The notes under the pieces were generated by a model. The model was not told the origin of the DNA and searched no databases. It saw only the letters and a list, made by a program, of their open reading frames with translations. Positions 1 to 5,546 of a stretch of 6,411 nt of DNA are shown piece after piece. This stretch comes from Candidatus Nitrosymbiomonas sp. (GTDB lineage Bacteria > Sysuimicrobiota > Sysuimicrobiia > Sysuimicrobiales > Humicultoraceae), in NCBI GenBank assembly GCA_020724185.1, contig DYHL01000158.1:1-6411 (forward strand), written 5' to 3'. Position 1 is the first letter of the stretch. The number at the start of each line of letters is the position of its first letter. Position numbers and translations under genes: made by a program.

Positions 1-1
1 T

Positions 2-466
2 CCGGACCGGTTCTTCAGCCAGGTTCTCTACGCCGGCGGGCACGATAGGGTGGTGCTGGCGATCTACACCGGGTCGGTGGACGCCGGAGCCACGTTTGGG
101 GATCCCGACAACCCGGTCTTCGAGGCACGCGAGCGCGTGGTCGCGCAGTATCCGGACGTGCGGGACAAGGTTAAGGTCCTGATGTACACGGACCCCATTC
201 CCAACGACACCGTCTCGTTCCGCCGCGACCTCCCTGACGAGGTCAAGGAGAAGGCCACGAAGGCGCTCTTCCGCATCGCGGCAACCGCGCCCGGCCGGGA
301 GACGATCTTCGCCCTCTACCAGCATGAGGGGTACGCCGACTTGGCAGCCCTCCAGACCACGCACAAGATGCCAAAACTGAAGTCTATTGACGCGATGTTC
401 CAGTCGGTAAGGGATGCGGCAAAGCTCCTTGGCCTCGATCTCGAGCAGATGGTGCGGCCCAGGTAG
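2..466 (+). CDS. phnD: Phosphonate-type ABC transporter substrate-binding protein, C-terminal part (PhnD family)
   Basis: This is the C-terminal 154 residues of an extracytoplasmic binding protein that would deliver a phosphonate-like oxyanion to the permease encoded downstream. The frame is open from base 2, reading PDRFFSQVLYAGGHDR before the GTG at 50, so the GTG is internal and the true start and signal peptide lie outside the window. Family hallmarks are visible: a G-H-D segment followed by VLAIYTGSVDAGAT, matching the conserved 'G-x-VDAGA' ligand-lobe motif, then YTDPIPNDTVSFRRDLP, matching the 'S/D-x-IPND-x-x-x-R-x-x-LP' motif. The tail, ending in LGLDLEQMVRPR, is the usual helical end. 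It is followed by phnC and phnE, which supports the assignment. Ligand specificity (phosphonate, phosphite, phosphate ester or another compound) cannot be read from this fragment. Confidence 0.9.
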   Translation, partial: PDRFFSQVLYAGGHDRVVLAIYTGSVDAGATFGDPDNPVFEARERVVAQYPDVRDKVKVLMYTDPIPNDTVSFRRDLPDEVKEKATKALFRIAATAPGRETIFALYQHEGYADLAALQTTHKMPKLKSIDAMFQSVRDAAKLLGLDLEQMVRPR

Positions 467-493
467 CGGATCAAGCGATGCATTGAACGGCAC

Positions 494-531
494 CAGACGG
501 AGGAGAGAGCGCGCGGCTCTCCTCCGTTCTG
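494..531 (+). promoter_or_regulatory. Strong hairpin in the phnD-phnC gap (attenuator, mRNA stabiliser or weak terminator)
   Basis: Bases 497-507 (ACGGAGGAGAG) are the exact reverse complement of 517-527, giving an 11 bp stem with a 9-base loop at 508-516. CAG at 494-496 can also pair with CTG at 529-531 across one bulged T. It lies 30 bases after the phnD stop and just before the phnC ribosome site. The 3' side has only TTCTG, not a run of T, so it is a poor canonical intrinsic terminator. Hairpins behind binding-protein genes often raise the binding protein to ATPase ratio by protecting the upstream mRNA or partly stopping transcription; that role here is inferred. Confidence 0.55.
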
Positions 532-543
532 TGAGGTGGCCTG

Positions 544-1314
544 ATGCGAGGAGCGGCGGTGAGGATCGAGAACCTCACCAAGATCTACCCCGACGGAACG
601 CGGGCGCTGAACGGCGTGAGCTTCTCGGTGACACCCGGCGAGTTTCTCATCATCATAGGGCTCTCCGGATCCGGGAAGTCCACGCTGATGCGGTGCATCA
701 ACCGGCTCGTGGAGCCGACCTCGGGCAAGATCTTCGTTGACGACGTCGAGGTCACGGCGCTGGCGCCCGACGAGCTGCGGCGCATGCGCCGGCAGATAGG
801 GATGATCTTTCAGCAGTTCAACCTGGTCAAGCGCTCTCCGGTCATCACCAACGTGCTGTCCGGACGGCTGGGGTACGTCCCGCCGGCGTGGTCGCTCTAC
901 AACTACTTCCCGCGCGACCTGCGCGAGCAGGCGGTCGCGCACCTGACCACGGTCGGCATTCCGGAGAAGGCCCACACGCGGGCCGACCAACTCTCCGGCG
1001 GCCAGCAGCAGCGGGTCGGCATCGCCCGGGCGCTGATGCAGGATCCCAAGCTGATACTGGCCGACGAACCGGTGGCCAGCCTGGATCCGGCGACCTCGCA
1101 CTCGGTGCTGAGGTACGTGGAGGAGCTCAACCGTCGGGACGGCATCACGGTGATGTGCAGCCTGCACTTCCTCAGCCTGGCGCGGCGCTACGGCACGCGG
1201 CTGATCGCTCTCAAGGCCGGCGAGATTGCCTTCGAGGGCCTGCCGTCCGAGATTGACGAGCAGCGCTTCAAGGAGATCTTCGGCGAAGAGGCGGTAGAGG
1301 TCGAGATCGCGTAG
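544..1314 (+). CDS. phnC: Phosphonate-type ABC transporter ATP-binding protein PhnC
   Basis: This is the cytoplasmic ATPase that powers the importer, 256 residues, the normal length for PhnC. Motifs in order are Walker A GLSGSGKST (39-47), Q-loop FQQFNLVKR (about 89-97), ABC signature LSGGQQQRVGIARAL (150-164), Walker B LILADEP (170-176), D-loop SLDP (179-182) and H-loop His208 in CSLHF. The PhnC-specific stretch RSPVITNVLSGRLGYVPP between Q-loop and signature separates it from other oxyanion ATPases. Two starts are possible: ATG 544 with GAGGTGG at 533-539, or GTG 559 with a better-placed GAGGAG at 548-553. The latter gives VRIENLTKIYPDG, close to how many PhnC proteins begin. I kept the ATG. 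The gene stops 10 bases before phnE, which implies cotranslation. All catalytic residues are present. Confidence 0.95.
   Translation: MRGAAVRIENLTKIYPDGTRALNGVSFSVTPGEFLIIIGLSGSGKSTLMRCINRLVEPTSGKIFVDDVEVTALAPDELRRMRRQIGMIFQQFNLVKRSPVITNVLSGRLGYVPPAWSLYNYFPRDLREQAVAHLTTVGIPEKAHTRADQLSGGQQQRVGIARALMQDPKLILADEPVASLDPATSHSVLRYVEELNRRDGITVMCSLHFLSLARRYGTRLIALKAGEIAFEGLPSEIDEQRFKEIFGEEAVEVEIA
548..553 (+). promoter_or_regulatory. Alternative ribosome binding site for phnC
   Basis: GAGGAG ends 5 bases before an in-frame GTG at 559, inside the annotated phnC start region. It is a stronger Shine-Dalgarno match than GAGGTGG at 533-539, which serves ATG 544 with a 4-base gap. Either start leaves every ATPase motif intact; the shorter protein would be 251 residues. 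Confidence 0.4.
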
Positions 1315-1324
1315 AGGGAGCGAC

Positions 1325-2491
1325 ATGGGACCAAACACCGAGACACCCGTTCCCCGCGCGCCGGAGGTCCCGCGGCCAGGCGCCGGGGCCTTGCGCGTCA
1401 TCCTGTGGCTGATCTTCCTGGGCGTGATCTACGTCTACGGCTGGCAGGTGACGCAGATCAACCTGGGCGAGCTGGGGCGCAAGGCCTACCTGATAAGACC
1501 CTTGCTCCGAGACCTCATCCGGCCGGATCTGGTCGAGCGCCGGCCCCGCCTGCAGGTCGCGGACACCGGCATCGGGCTCGACGGCGCCACACCGCCGGCT
1601 CCCCTCCAGACGGGTGGCTCGGGACGCGTAACCATCAATCCTGTTACCGCGAAGGTCGGCGATCCGGTGTCCGTAGCCGGTGAAGGCTTCGCGCCCTCGC
1701 GCCCGGCGGAGGTCATCTGGTTCGACCAGTCCGGCGTGAAGGTGCATCTCTCCAAGACGAGCACCGATGTCTCGGGTCGGTTCCAGGCGACCGTAACGGT
1801 CCCCAACGTCATAGGCACGGAGCACCACGTCATGGTCGAGGTCGGCCTGGAGGGCACGACGCTGGGGCCCAGCAACGCGCTGCGCCTGACCCTGTTCCGG
1901 ATGGTTGAGACCGTATTCCTGGCCCTGATGGGCACCACCATGGCCGTGTTCCTGGCCGTGCCGCTTTCGTTCCTGGGTGCCAAGAACCTGATGGCGCGCA
2001 ACCCGCTGGGTGCGCTGATTTACTACGCCGTCCGCACCGTGTTCAACATTGCCCGCTCAATCGAGCCCCTGATACTGGCGACGGTGTTCGCGGTGTGGGT
2101 TGGCATCGGTCCGTTCGCCGGGGTAATGGCGCTGGGCATTCACTCGATCGCCTCGCTGGGCAAGCTGTACTCGGAGCAGATCGAGTCCATAGACCCCGGG
2201 CCGATCGAGGCGATCACCGCAACCGGCGCCTCGATGCTGCAGGTGGTGCGCTACGCGGTCGTGCCCCAGATCGTGCCGCCATTCATCGCGTTCACGATCT
2301 ACCGGTGGGACATCAACGTGCGCATGTCCACGGTGATCGGGTTCGTGGGCGGCGGCGGGATAGGCTTTCTGCTGATGCAGTACATCAACCTGCTGCAGTG
2401 GAAGCAGGCGGCCACCGCGGTTTGGGCGATCACGCTCGTGGTGGCCGCCATGGACTACTTCAGCGCCGTGGTGCGCGAGAAGGTCGTCTAA
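1325..2491 (+). CDS. phnE: Phosphonate-type ABC transporter permease PhnE with an extracytoplasmic Ig-like insertion
   Basis: This is the membrane channel subunit partnering PhnC and PhnD. At 388 residues it is about 100 longer than typical PhnE proteins (about 260-290). The layout is: Pro-rich cytoplasmic N-terminus (1-22), membrane helix 1 (about 24-40), an Arg-rich linker (about 50-80), an Ig-like beta domain (about 100-190), then the standard permease core (about 194-385). The core carries the coupling-loop EAA-type motif EAITATGASMLQVVRYAVVPQ as a continuous stretch at 295-315, then YRWDINVRMSTVIGFVGGGG (326-345), both diagnostic of PhnE. Because the EAA loop must be cytoplasmic, helix counting puts the inserted domain outside the cell, facing the binding protein. 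The inserted region starts near TINPVTAKVGDPVSVAGEGF and includes GRFQATVTVP, resembling IPT/TIG-like folds. The ATG has AGGGAG at 1315-1320. The C-terminal stop is close to the next gene. Confidence 0.93.
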   Translation: MGPNTETPVPRAPEVPRPGAGALRVILWLIFLGVIYVYGWQVTQINLGELGRKAYLIRPLLRDLIRPDLVERRPRLQVADTGIGLDGATPPAPLQTGGSGRVTINPVTAKVGDPVSVAGEGFAPSRPAEVIWFDQSGVKVHLSKTSTDVSGRFQATVTVPNVIGTEHHVMVEVGLEGTTLGPSNALRLTLFRMVETVFLALMGTTMAVFLAVPLSFLGAKNLMARNPLGALIYYAVRTVFNIARSIEPLILATVFAVWVGIGPFAGVMALGIHSIASLGKLYSEQIESIDPGPIEAITATGASMLQVVRYAVVPQIVPPFIAFTIYRWDINVRMSTVIGFVGGGGIGFLLMQYINLLQWKQAATAVWAITLVVAAMDYFSAVVREKVV

Positions 2492-2543
2492 CACGCTGCC
2501 CGATCTACCTCCGGGTTGGCGATGGGATCGCCGCGAGGGCCTG

Positions 2544-3302
2544 GTGCTGTTGCAGGCCGGTCCCCTGGAGGACCTCGGCGTGCTCCACGCCTTCACCACG
2601 CGCGGCGGCGGTGTGAGCGCCCCTCCATTTGACACGCTGAACCTTGGCCGCGCCGCGGGCGACGATCCCGCGGCCGTGCGCGAGAACCGGGCGCGGGCGC
2701 TGGCCGCGCTCGGCCGCGAAACCTCCGACCAGGTTGAGGCCTCGCAGGTCCACGGGCGCGAGATCGCCGTCGTCACCGCGGCCCACCGAGGACAAAGAAT
2801 TCGGGGCGCCGACGGGTTGACGAGCCGCGACCCTTCCGCCGTCCTGGCCATGCACTGCGCCGACTGCGCGCCTGTCTTGGTGTCGGATCCGACTACGGGC
2901 GCCGTGGCCGCGGTCCATACCGGCTGGCGCGGAACCGCCTCCGGGGCCGCCTCCGCCGCGATCCGGACAATGGGGGAGGCGTTTGGCAGCCGGCCCGAGG
3001 ACCTCGTGGTAGCGATCGGCCCGGCGATCGGTCCGTGCTGCTACGAGGTAAGCGGGGAGGTCGTGGAAGCGCTGGCCCCCTGGCCCTGGCGTGACGCCGT
3101 CTTGCGGCCGTCGTTGGAGGGGCGCTGGTTCCTCGATCTGTGGGAGGCGAATCGCCGTCAGATTGAATCCGCTGGCGTGCCCCCTTGGGCGATCACCACG
3201 GCCGGGCTGTGCACAGCCTGCCACCCTGACCTGTTCTTCTCGCACCGCCGGTCCGGGCGCACCGGCAGGATGGCTGCCCTCATTGCCCCTCTCAGCGGTT
3301 GA
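2544..3302 (+). CDS. pgeF: Peptidoglycan editing factor / multicopper-like YfiH family protein (PgeF, YlmD)
   Basis: This is a cytoplasmic YfiH/DUF152-family protein. Family members have been linked to keeping L-Ser out of the murein stem peptide (PgeF in E. coli), and others have purine nucleoside or polyphenol activity. The 252 residues cover the full fold. The conserved metal-site ligands are present: His70 in ASQVHGREIAVV, Cys108 in MHCADCAPVLVSD and His125 in AAVHTGWRGTASG. The GPAIGPCCYEV (159-169) and LCTACHPDLFFSHRR (222-236) motifs are also typical. GTG 2544 (GAGGG at 2535-2539) gives a length near that of E. coli YfiH. However, the same frame is open upstream and reads LPDLPPGWRWDRREGL from a CTG at 2496, which looks like a natural PgeF N-terminus, so the start is uncertain. 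It is followed by yggS and sepF as in the Bacillus ylmDEF order. Confidence 0.9.
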   Translation: MLLQAGPLEDLGVLHAFTTRGGGVSAPPFDTLNLGRAAGDDPAAVRENRARALAALGRETSDQVEASQVHGREIAVVTAAHRGQRIRGADGLTSRDPSAVLAMHCADCAPVLVSDPTTGAVAAVHTGWRGTASGAASAAIRTMGEAFGSRPEDLVVAIGPAIGPCCYEVSGEVVEALAPWPWRDAVLRPSLEGRWFLDLWEANRRQIESAGVPPWAITTAGLCTACHPDLFFSHRRSGRTGRMAALIAPLSG

Positions 3303-3309
3303 ACTCACC

Positions 3310-3316
3310 GGAGGGA
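3310..3316 (+). promoter_or_regulatory. Shine-Dalgarno-like site ahead of yggS
   Basis: GGAGGGA lies just after the pgeF stop. The in-frame codon at the right distance is a CTG at 3323 (6 bases away), not the ATG at 3359, which is 42 bases away and has no clear ribosome site of its own. It may serve a non-AUG start, or it may simply help reload ribosomes after pgeF. Confidence 0.35.
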
Positions 3317-3358
3317 TTCTCCCTGCCTCCTGCCGAATACCGCCATGGCGTGACTGGC

Positions 3359-4027
3359 ATGGAGGAACGGTACAGGGCGGTCGTGCAACGGATCGCCCAC
3401 GCCGCCGAACGGGCCGGGCGTGACCCGGCCTCGGTGAGGTTGATCGGCGTGACGAAAGGGCGCGACGCGGCGCAGGTGCGCGAGGCCGTGGTCGCCGGGC
3501 TCCGCGACCTGGGCGAGAACCGGGTCCAGGAGGCAGTTCCCAAGATCGAGGCGGTCGGCCCTGGGCCGCTCTGGCACCTGGTCGGTCACCTGCAGCGCAA
3601 CAAGGCAAGACTGGCCGTGGGGCAGTTCCAGGTGATCCACTCCCTCGACAGCCTCCGGATCGCGGAGGCGGTGGATCGGGCAGCGGGTGAAGCCGGCAGG
3701 CGGGTCCCGGTTCTGATCGAGGTGAACGTTGCCGGGGAGGCCACCAAGTACGGGCTTGCTCCTGGCGCAGTGGGCGATCTGGTCGAGAAGGTGCGCGCGT
3801 GCGGATTTCTCGATCCGATCGGGCTGATGACCGTGGCGCCGATCGCCAATGATCCCGAGACCGTCCGTCCGGTCTTCCGGGAGCTGCGGGCGATGCGGGA
3901 CCGCCTGCGGGCCGGGATGGCGGGAGGGGCGTTTCGTGAGCTCTCGATGGGCATGTCGGGCGATTTCGAGGTGGCAATCGAGGAAGGCGCGACCATGGTC
4001 CGCATCGGGCGCGCCCTGTTCGGCTAA
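3359..4027 (+). CDS. yggS: PLP-binding homeostasis protein YggS (YlmE, PLPBP/PROSC family)
   Basis: This is a small cytoplasmic fold-type III protein that binds pyridoxal 5'-phosphate without known catalysis and buffers free PLP and amino/keto acid pools. From ATG 3359 it is 222 residues. All family blocks are present: the cofactor lysine Lys33 in LIGVTKGRD, GENRVQEAVPKI, WHLVGHLQRNKARL, IHSLDSLRIAEAVD, VLIEVNVAGEATKYGL, GLMTVAP and the phosphate-binding C-terminal SMGMSGDFEVAIEEGA followed by VRIGRALFG. The ATG places the lysine at 33, close to Lys36 of E. coli YggS, which is why I chose it. The frame is open further back, through GTG 3350 and CTG 3323 to a TTG at 3299 overlapping the pgeF TGA, which would add up to 20 residues. 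TKGRD replaces the commoner SKT(K/R)P after the lysine. It sits between pgeF and sepF, a widely conserved order. Confidence 0.92.
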   Translation: MEERYRAVVQRIAHAAERAGRDPASVRLIGVTKGRDAAQVREAVVAGLRDLGENRVQEAVPKIEAVGPGPLWHLVGHLQRNKARLAVGQFQVIHSLDSLRIAEAVDRAAGEAGRRVPVLIEVNVAGEATKYGLAPGAVGDLVEKVRACGFLDPIGLMTVAPIANDPETVRPVFRELRAMRDRLRAGMAGGAFRELSMGMSGDFEVAIEEGATMVRIGRALFG

Positions 4028-4032
4028 CGGTA

Positions 4033-4058
4033 GTCCAAGGCCACGGGAGAGGCCGGAC
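4033..4058 (+). other. Small hairpin in the yggS-sepF gap
   Basis: GTCC (4033-4036) plus GGCC (4039-4042) can pair with GGCC (4051-4054) plus GGAC (4055-4058), leaving a bulged AA and an 8-base loop. It is followed by purines, not T residues, so it is not an intrinsic terminator. It could tune the yggS/sepF ratio or be chance in G+C-rich DNA. Confidence 0.25.
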
Positions 4059-4078
4059 CCAGGGAGGGAGGAGAGATT

Positions 4079-4094
4079 GGGAGGTGTGAGGTGA
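4079..4094 (+). promoter_or_regulatory. Tandem ribosome binding sites for sepF
   Basis: GGGAGGTG (4079-4086) is placed 4-5 bases before GTG 4091, and an overlapping GAGGTGA (4088-4094) is 5 bases before ATG 4100. Both starts are in frame, so the protein may begin MSAMQRFW or MQRFW. The bases just upstream (4061-4076) are almost entirely purine. Confidence 0.5.
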
Positions 4095-4456
4095 GCGCGA
4101 TGCAGAGGTTCTGGTCGTTCGAGGAGGACGGAGAGGCAAGGCTTCCGCGGGCGCCCGTGTTGAGCCTGCACGCGAACAGGCAGATGGAGATCGTCGTGCT
4201 GGAACCGCGTAGTCTCGACGATGCCCTGGCCGCGGCCGAGTGCCTGAAGGCCCGGCGGCCGGTCATCGTCAATCTCCGGGATGCCGAGCGCGACCTCGCC
4301 AGGCGGATCGTGGACTTCGTCTGCGGCGTCACCTATGCCGTGGACGGGCAGATGCAGCGCGTGGGCGAAGAGATTTTCCTGTTCGCTCCCAACACCGTTA
4401 CGGTTACGGCGGAGAGCACGCGCGACGAGCCGCGTGCCCTCTTTCCCATGACCTGA
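4091..4456 (+). CDS. sepF: Cell division protein SepF (YlmF), compact form
   Basis: SepF assembles into rings and anchors FtsZ filaments to the membrane at the septum. The SepF (DUF552) core spans about residues 31-107: QMEIVVLEPRSLDDALAAAE, then RRPVIVNLRDAERDLARRIV, then DFVCGVTYAVDGQMQRVGEE and IFLFAPNTVTV. NL at 61-62, DF at 75-76 and Gly79 fall in the conserved dimer/FtsZ-binding region. At 121 residues it is shorter than B. subtilis SepF (about 150) because the linker between the N-terminus and core is only about 25 residues. The N-terminal membrane-targeting helix is reduced to MQRFWSFEE, with few basic residues. The gene follows yggS after 63 bases. The core assignment is firm; membrane binding by this N-terminus is not obvious. 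Confidence 0.9.
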   Translation: MSAMQRFWSFEEDGEARLPRAPVLSLHANRQMEIVVLEPRSLDDALAAAECLKARRPVIVNLRDAERDLARRIVDFVCGVTYAVDGQMQRVGEEIFLFAPNTVTVTAESTRDEPRALFPMT

Positions 4457-4493
4457 CGCCGCGCCTTCACCTACCTTCCTTCCGGACGCTGCC

Positions 4494-5546
4494 ATGCTTG
4501 AGACCGTGTGGCTGGATGATCGGCTGGTGCGTCTGGTGGATCAGACGCTGCTTCCCCACGAGGTGCGGGTAGTTTCCTGCGCCACGCCCGATGAGGTGGC
4601 GGGTGCGATCCGAGGTCTCCGTGTGCGCGGTGCTCCGGCGATCGGGGTGGCGGCGGCATACGGCATCGCCCTGGCCGCCGCATGCGCCTCCGCGCTCCCG
4701 GGTGCCGAGCGCGCTCACACGGTCGAGGCAGCCGGGGCGGTCTTGACCGCGGCCCGTCCCACGGCCGTCAACCTGCGCTGGGCAGTGGAGCGGATGCTCA
4801 CGAAGGCACGGGAGGCGCGTCAAGAGGAAGACGCCGCCTTCGCCGCGCTGCTGCGCCGCGAAGCCGATGCCATTGCCGAGGAAGACCGCGCCGCCAACCG
4901 CCTGATTGGCCGCTGGGGCGAGGCGCTGATCCGCCCGGGCGAGCGCATCCTGACCTACTGCCACACCGGCGGGCTGGCGACCGCTGGGTACGGTACGGCC
5001 TTCGGCATCCTGCGCGCGGCCCACGAGGCCAACAAGGGGATTCACGTGCTTGCGTGTGAGACGCGTCCGGTGCTGCAGGGTGCGCGCCTGACCGCCTGGG
5101 AGCTGCTGCAGCACGGCATCCCGGCGACCCTGATCACCGACAACGCCGCCGGAGCCTTGATGGCCCGCGGCGCGGTGGACCGCGTGATCGTGGGCGCCGA
5201 CAGGATCGCGGCCAACGGTGACGTCGCCAACAAGATTGGGACCTACACGCTGGCGGTGCTGGCGCGGGCCCACGCGCTGCCGTTCATCGTGGCCGCGCCC
5301 ATCTCGACCGTGGACCTGGCCTGCCCGGACGGCGCCGCGATCCCAATCGAGGAGCGGGCGGCCTCCGAGGTCACCCATGTTGGGGGCTGCCGAATCGCGC
5401 CGGAGGGCATCACGGTCCACAACCCGGCCTTTGACGTCACCCCGCACGATCTGGTCACCGCGATCGTCACCGAGGGAGGTGTGGCGGCTCCACCGTTCGA
5501 TCGGAGCCTGGCCGCGCTTGCCGGTGCGGCAGCCGGGAGCGGATGA
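4494..5546 (+). CDS. mtnA: S-methyl-5-thioribose-1-phosphate isomerase family protein (MtnA-like)
   Basis: This cytoplasmic enzyme would convert methylthioribose-1-phosphate (aldose) to methylthioribulose-1-phosphate (ketose) in the methionine salvage pathway. Its 350 residues match the family length. Visible blocks: RVRGAPAIGVAAAYGIALA (43-61), TAVNLRWAVERM (90-101), the catalytic cysteine Cys156 in TYCHTGGLATAGYGTAFG (154-171), ACETRPVLQGARLTAWEL (187-204), ITDNAAGALM (214-223), the catalytic aspartate Asp236 in VGADRIAANGDVANKIGTY (233-251) and VHNPAFDVTP (308-317). The Cys motif usually reads THCN-x-G; here it is TYCHTG. Relatives acting on 5-deoxyribose-1-phosphate or ribose-1,5-bisphosphate share this fold, so the exact substrate is slightly open. 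The 37-base gap after sepF is pyrimidine-rich and gives no clear ribosome site for ATG 4494, yet MLETVWLDDRLVRLVDQ is a normal family N-terminus. No other salvage gene is in the window. Confidence 0.9.
   Translation: MLETVWLDDRLVRLVDQTLLPHEVRVVSCATPDEVAGAIRGLRVRGAPAIGVAAAYGIALAAACASALPGAERAHTVEAAGAVLTAARPTAVNLRWAVERMLTKAREARQEEDAAFAALLRREADAIAEEDRAANRLIGRWGEALIRPGERILTYCHTGGLATAGYGTAFGILRAAHEANKGIHVLACETRPVLQGARLTAWELLQHGIPATLITDNAAGALMARGAVDRVIVGADRIAANGDVANKIGTYTLAVLARAHALPFIVAAPISTVDLACPDGAAIPIEERAASEVTHVGGCRIAPEGITVHNPAFDVTPHDLVTAIVTEGGVAAPPFDRSLAALAGAAAGSG
5535..5539 (+). promoter_or_regulatory. Ribosome binding site inside the end of mtnA
   Basis: GGGAG lies 6 bases before ATG 5546 and supports that start for the glycosyltransferase. 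Together with the TGATG stop/start overlap it indicates that translation of the two genes is linked. Confidence 0.5.

Noticed and set aside
483..512. TTGAAC at 483-488 as a promoter -35 box for phnC
   Set aside because: No A/T-rich -10 element occurs at the right distance; that position is occupied by the G+C-rich hairpin.
498..531. Hairpin after phnD as a standard intrinsic terminator
   Set aside because: The stem is strong but the following bases are TTCTG with no T run, and phnC begins 13 bases later as an obvious partner gene. I kept it as a regulatory or stability hairpin.
316..1401. Minus-strand open frame of 361 codons opposite phnC
   Set aside because: It has an Arg/His/Asp-rich composition with no domain signal and fully overlaps an ATPase gene with all motifs intact.
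4045..4081. Four GGG runs before sepF as a G-quadruplex
   Set aside because: The loops would be about 14, 1 and 10 bases long, which is unfavourable. The G runs are better explained as purine-rich ribosome-binding leader sequence.
2505..4139. Long minus-strand open frame of 544 codons opposite pgeF and yggS
   Set aside because: Its protein is low-complexity, rich in Pro, Arg and Gly, with no recognisable motif, and it lies antisense to two genes with complete family signatures. Long antisense frames are expected in G+C-rich DNA.
3305..5447. Two further long minus-strand frames opposite yggS/sepF and mtnA
   Set aside because: They mirror the codon structure of the real genes on the + strand and show no independent motifs or ribosome sites.
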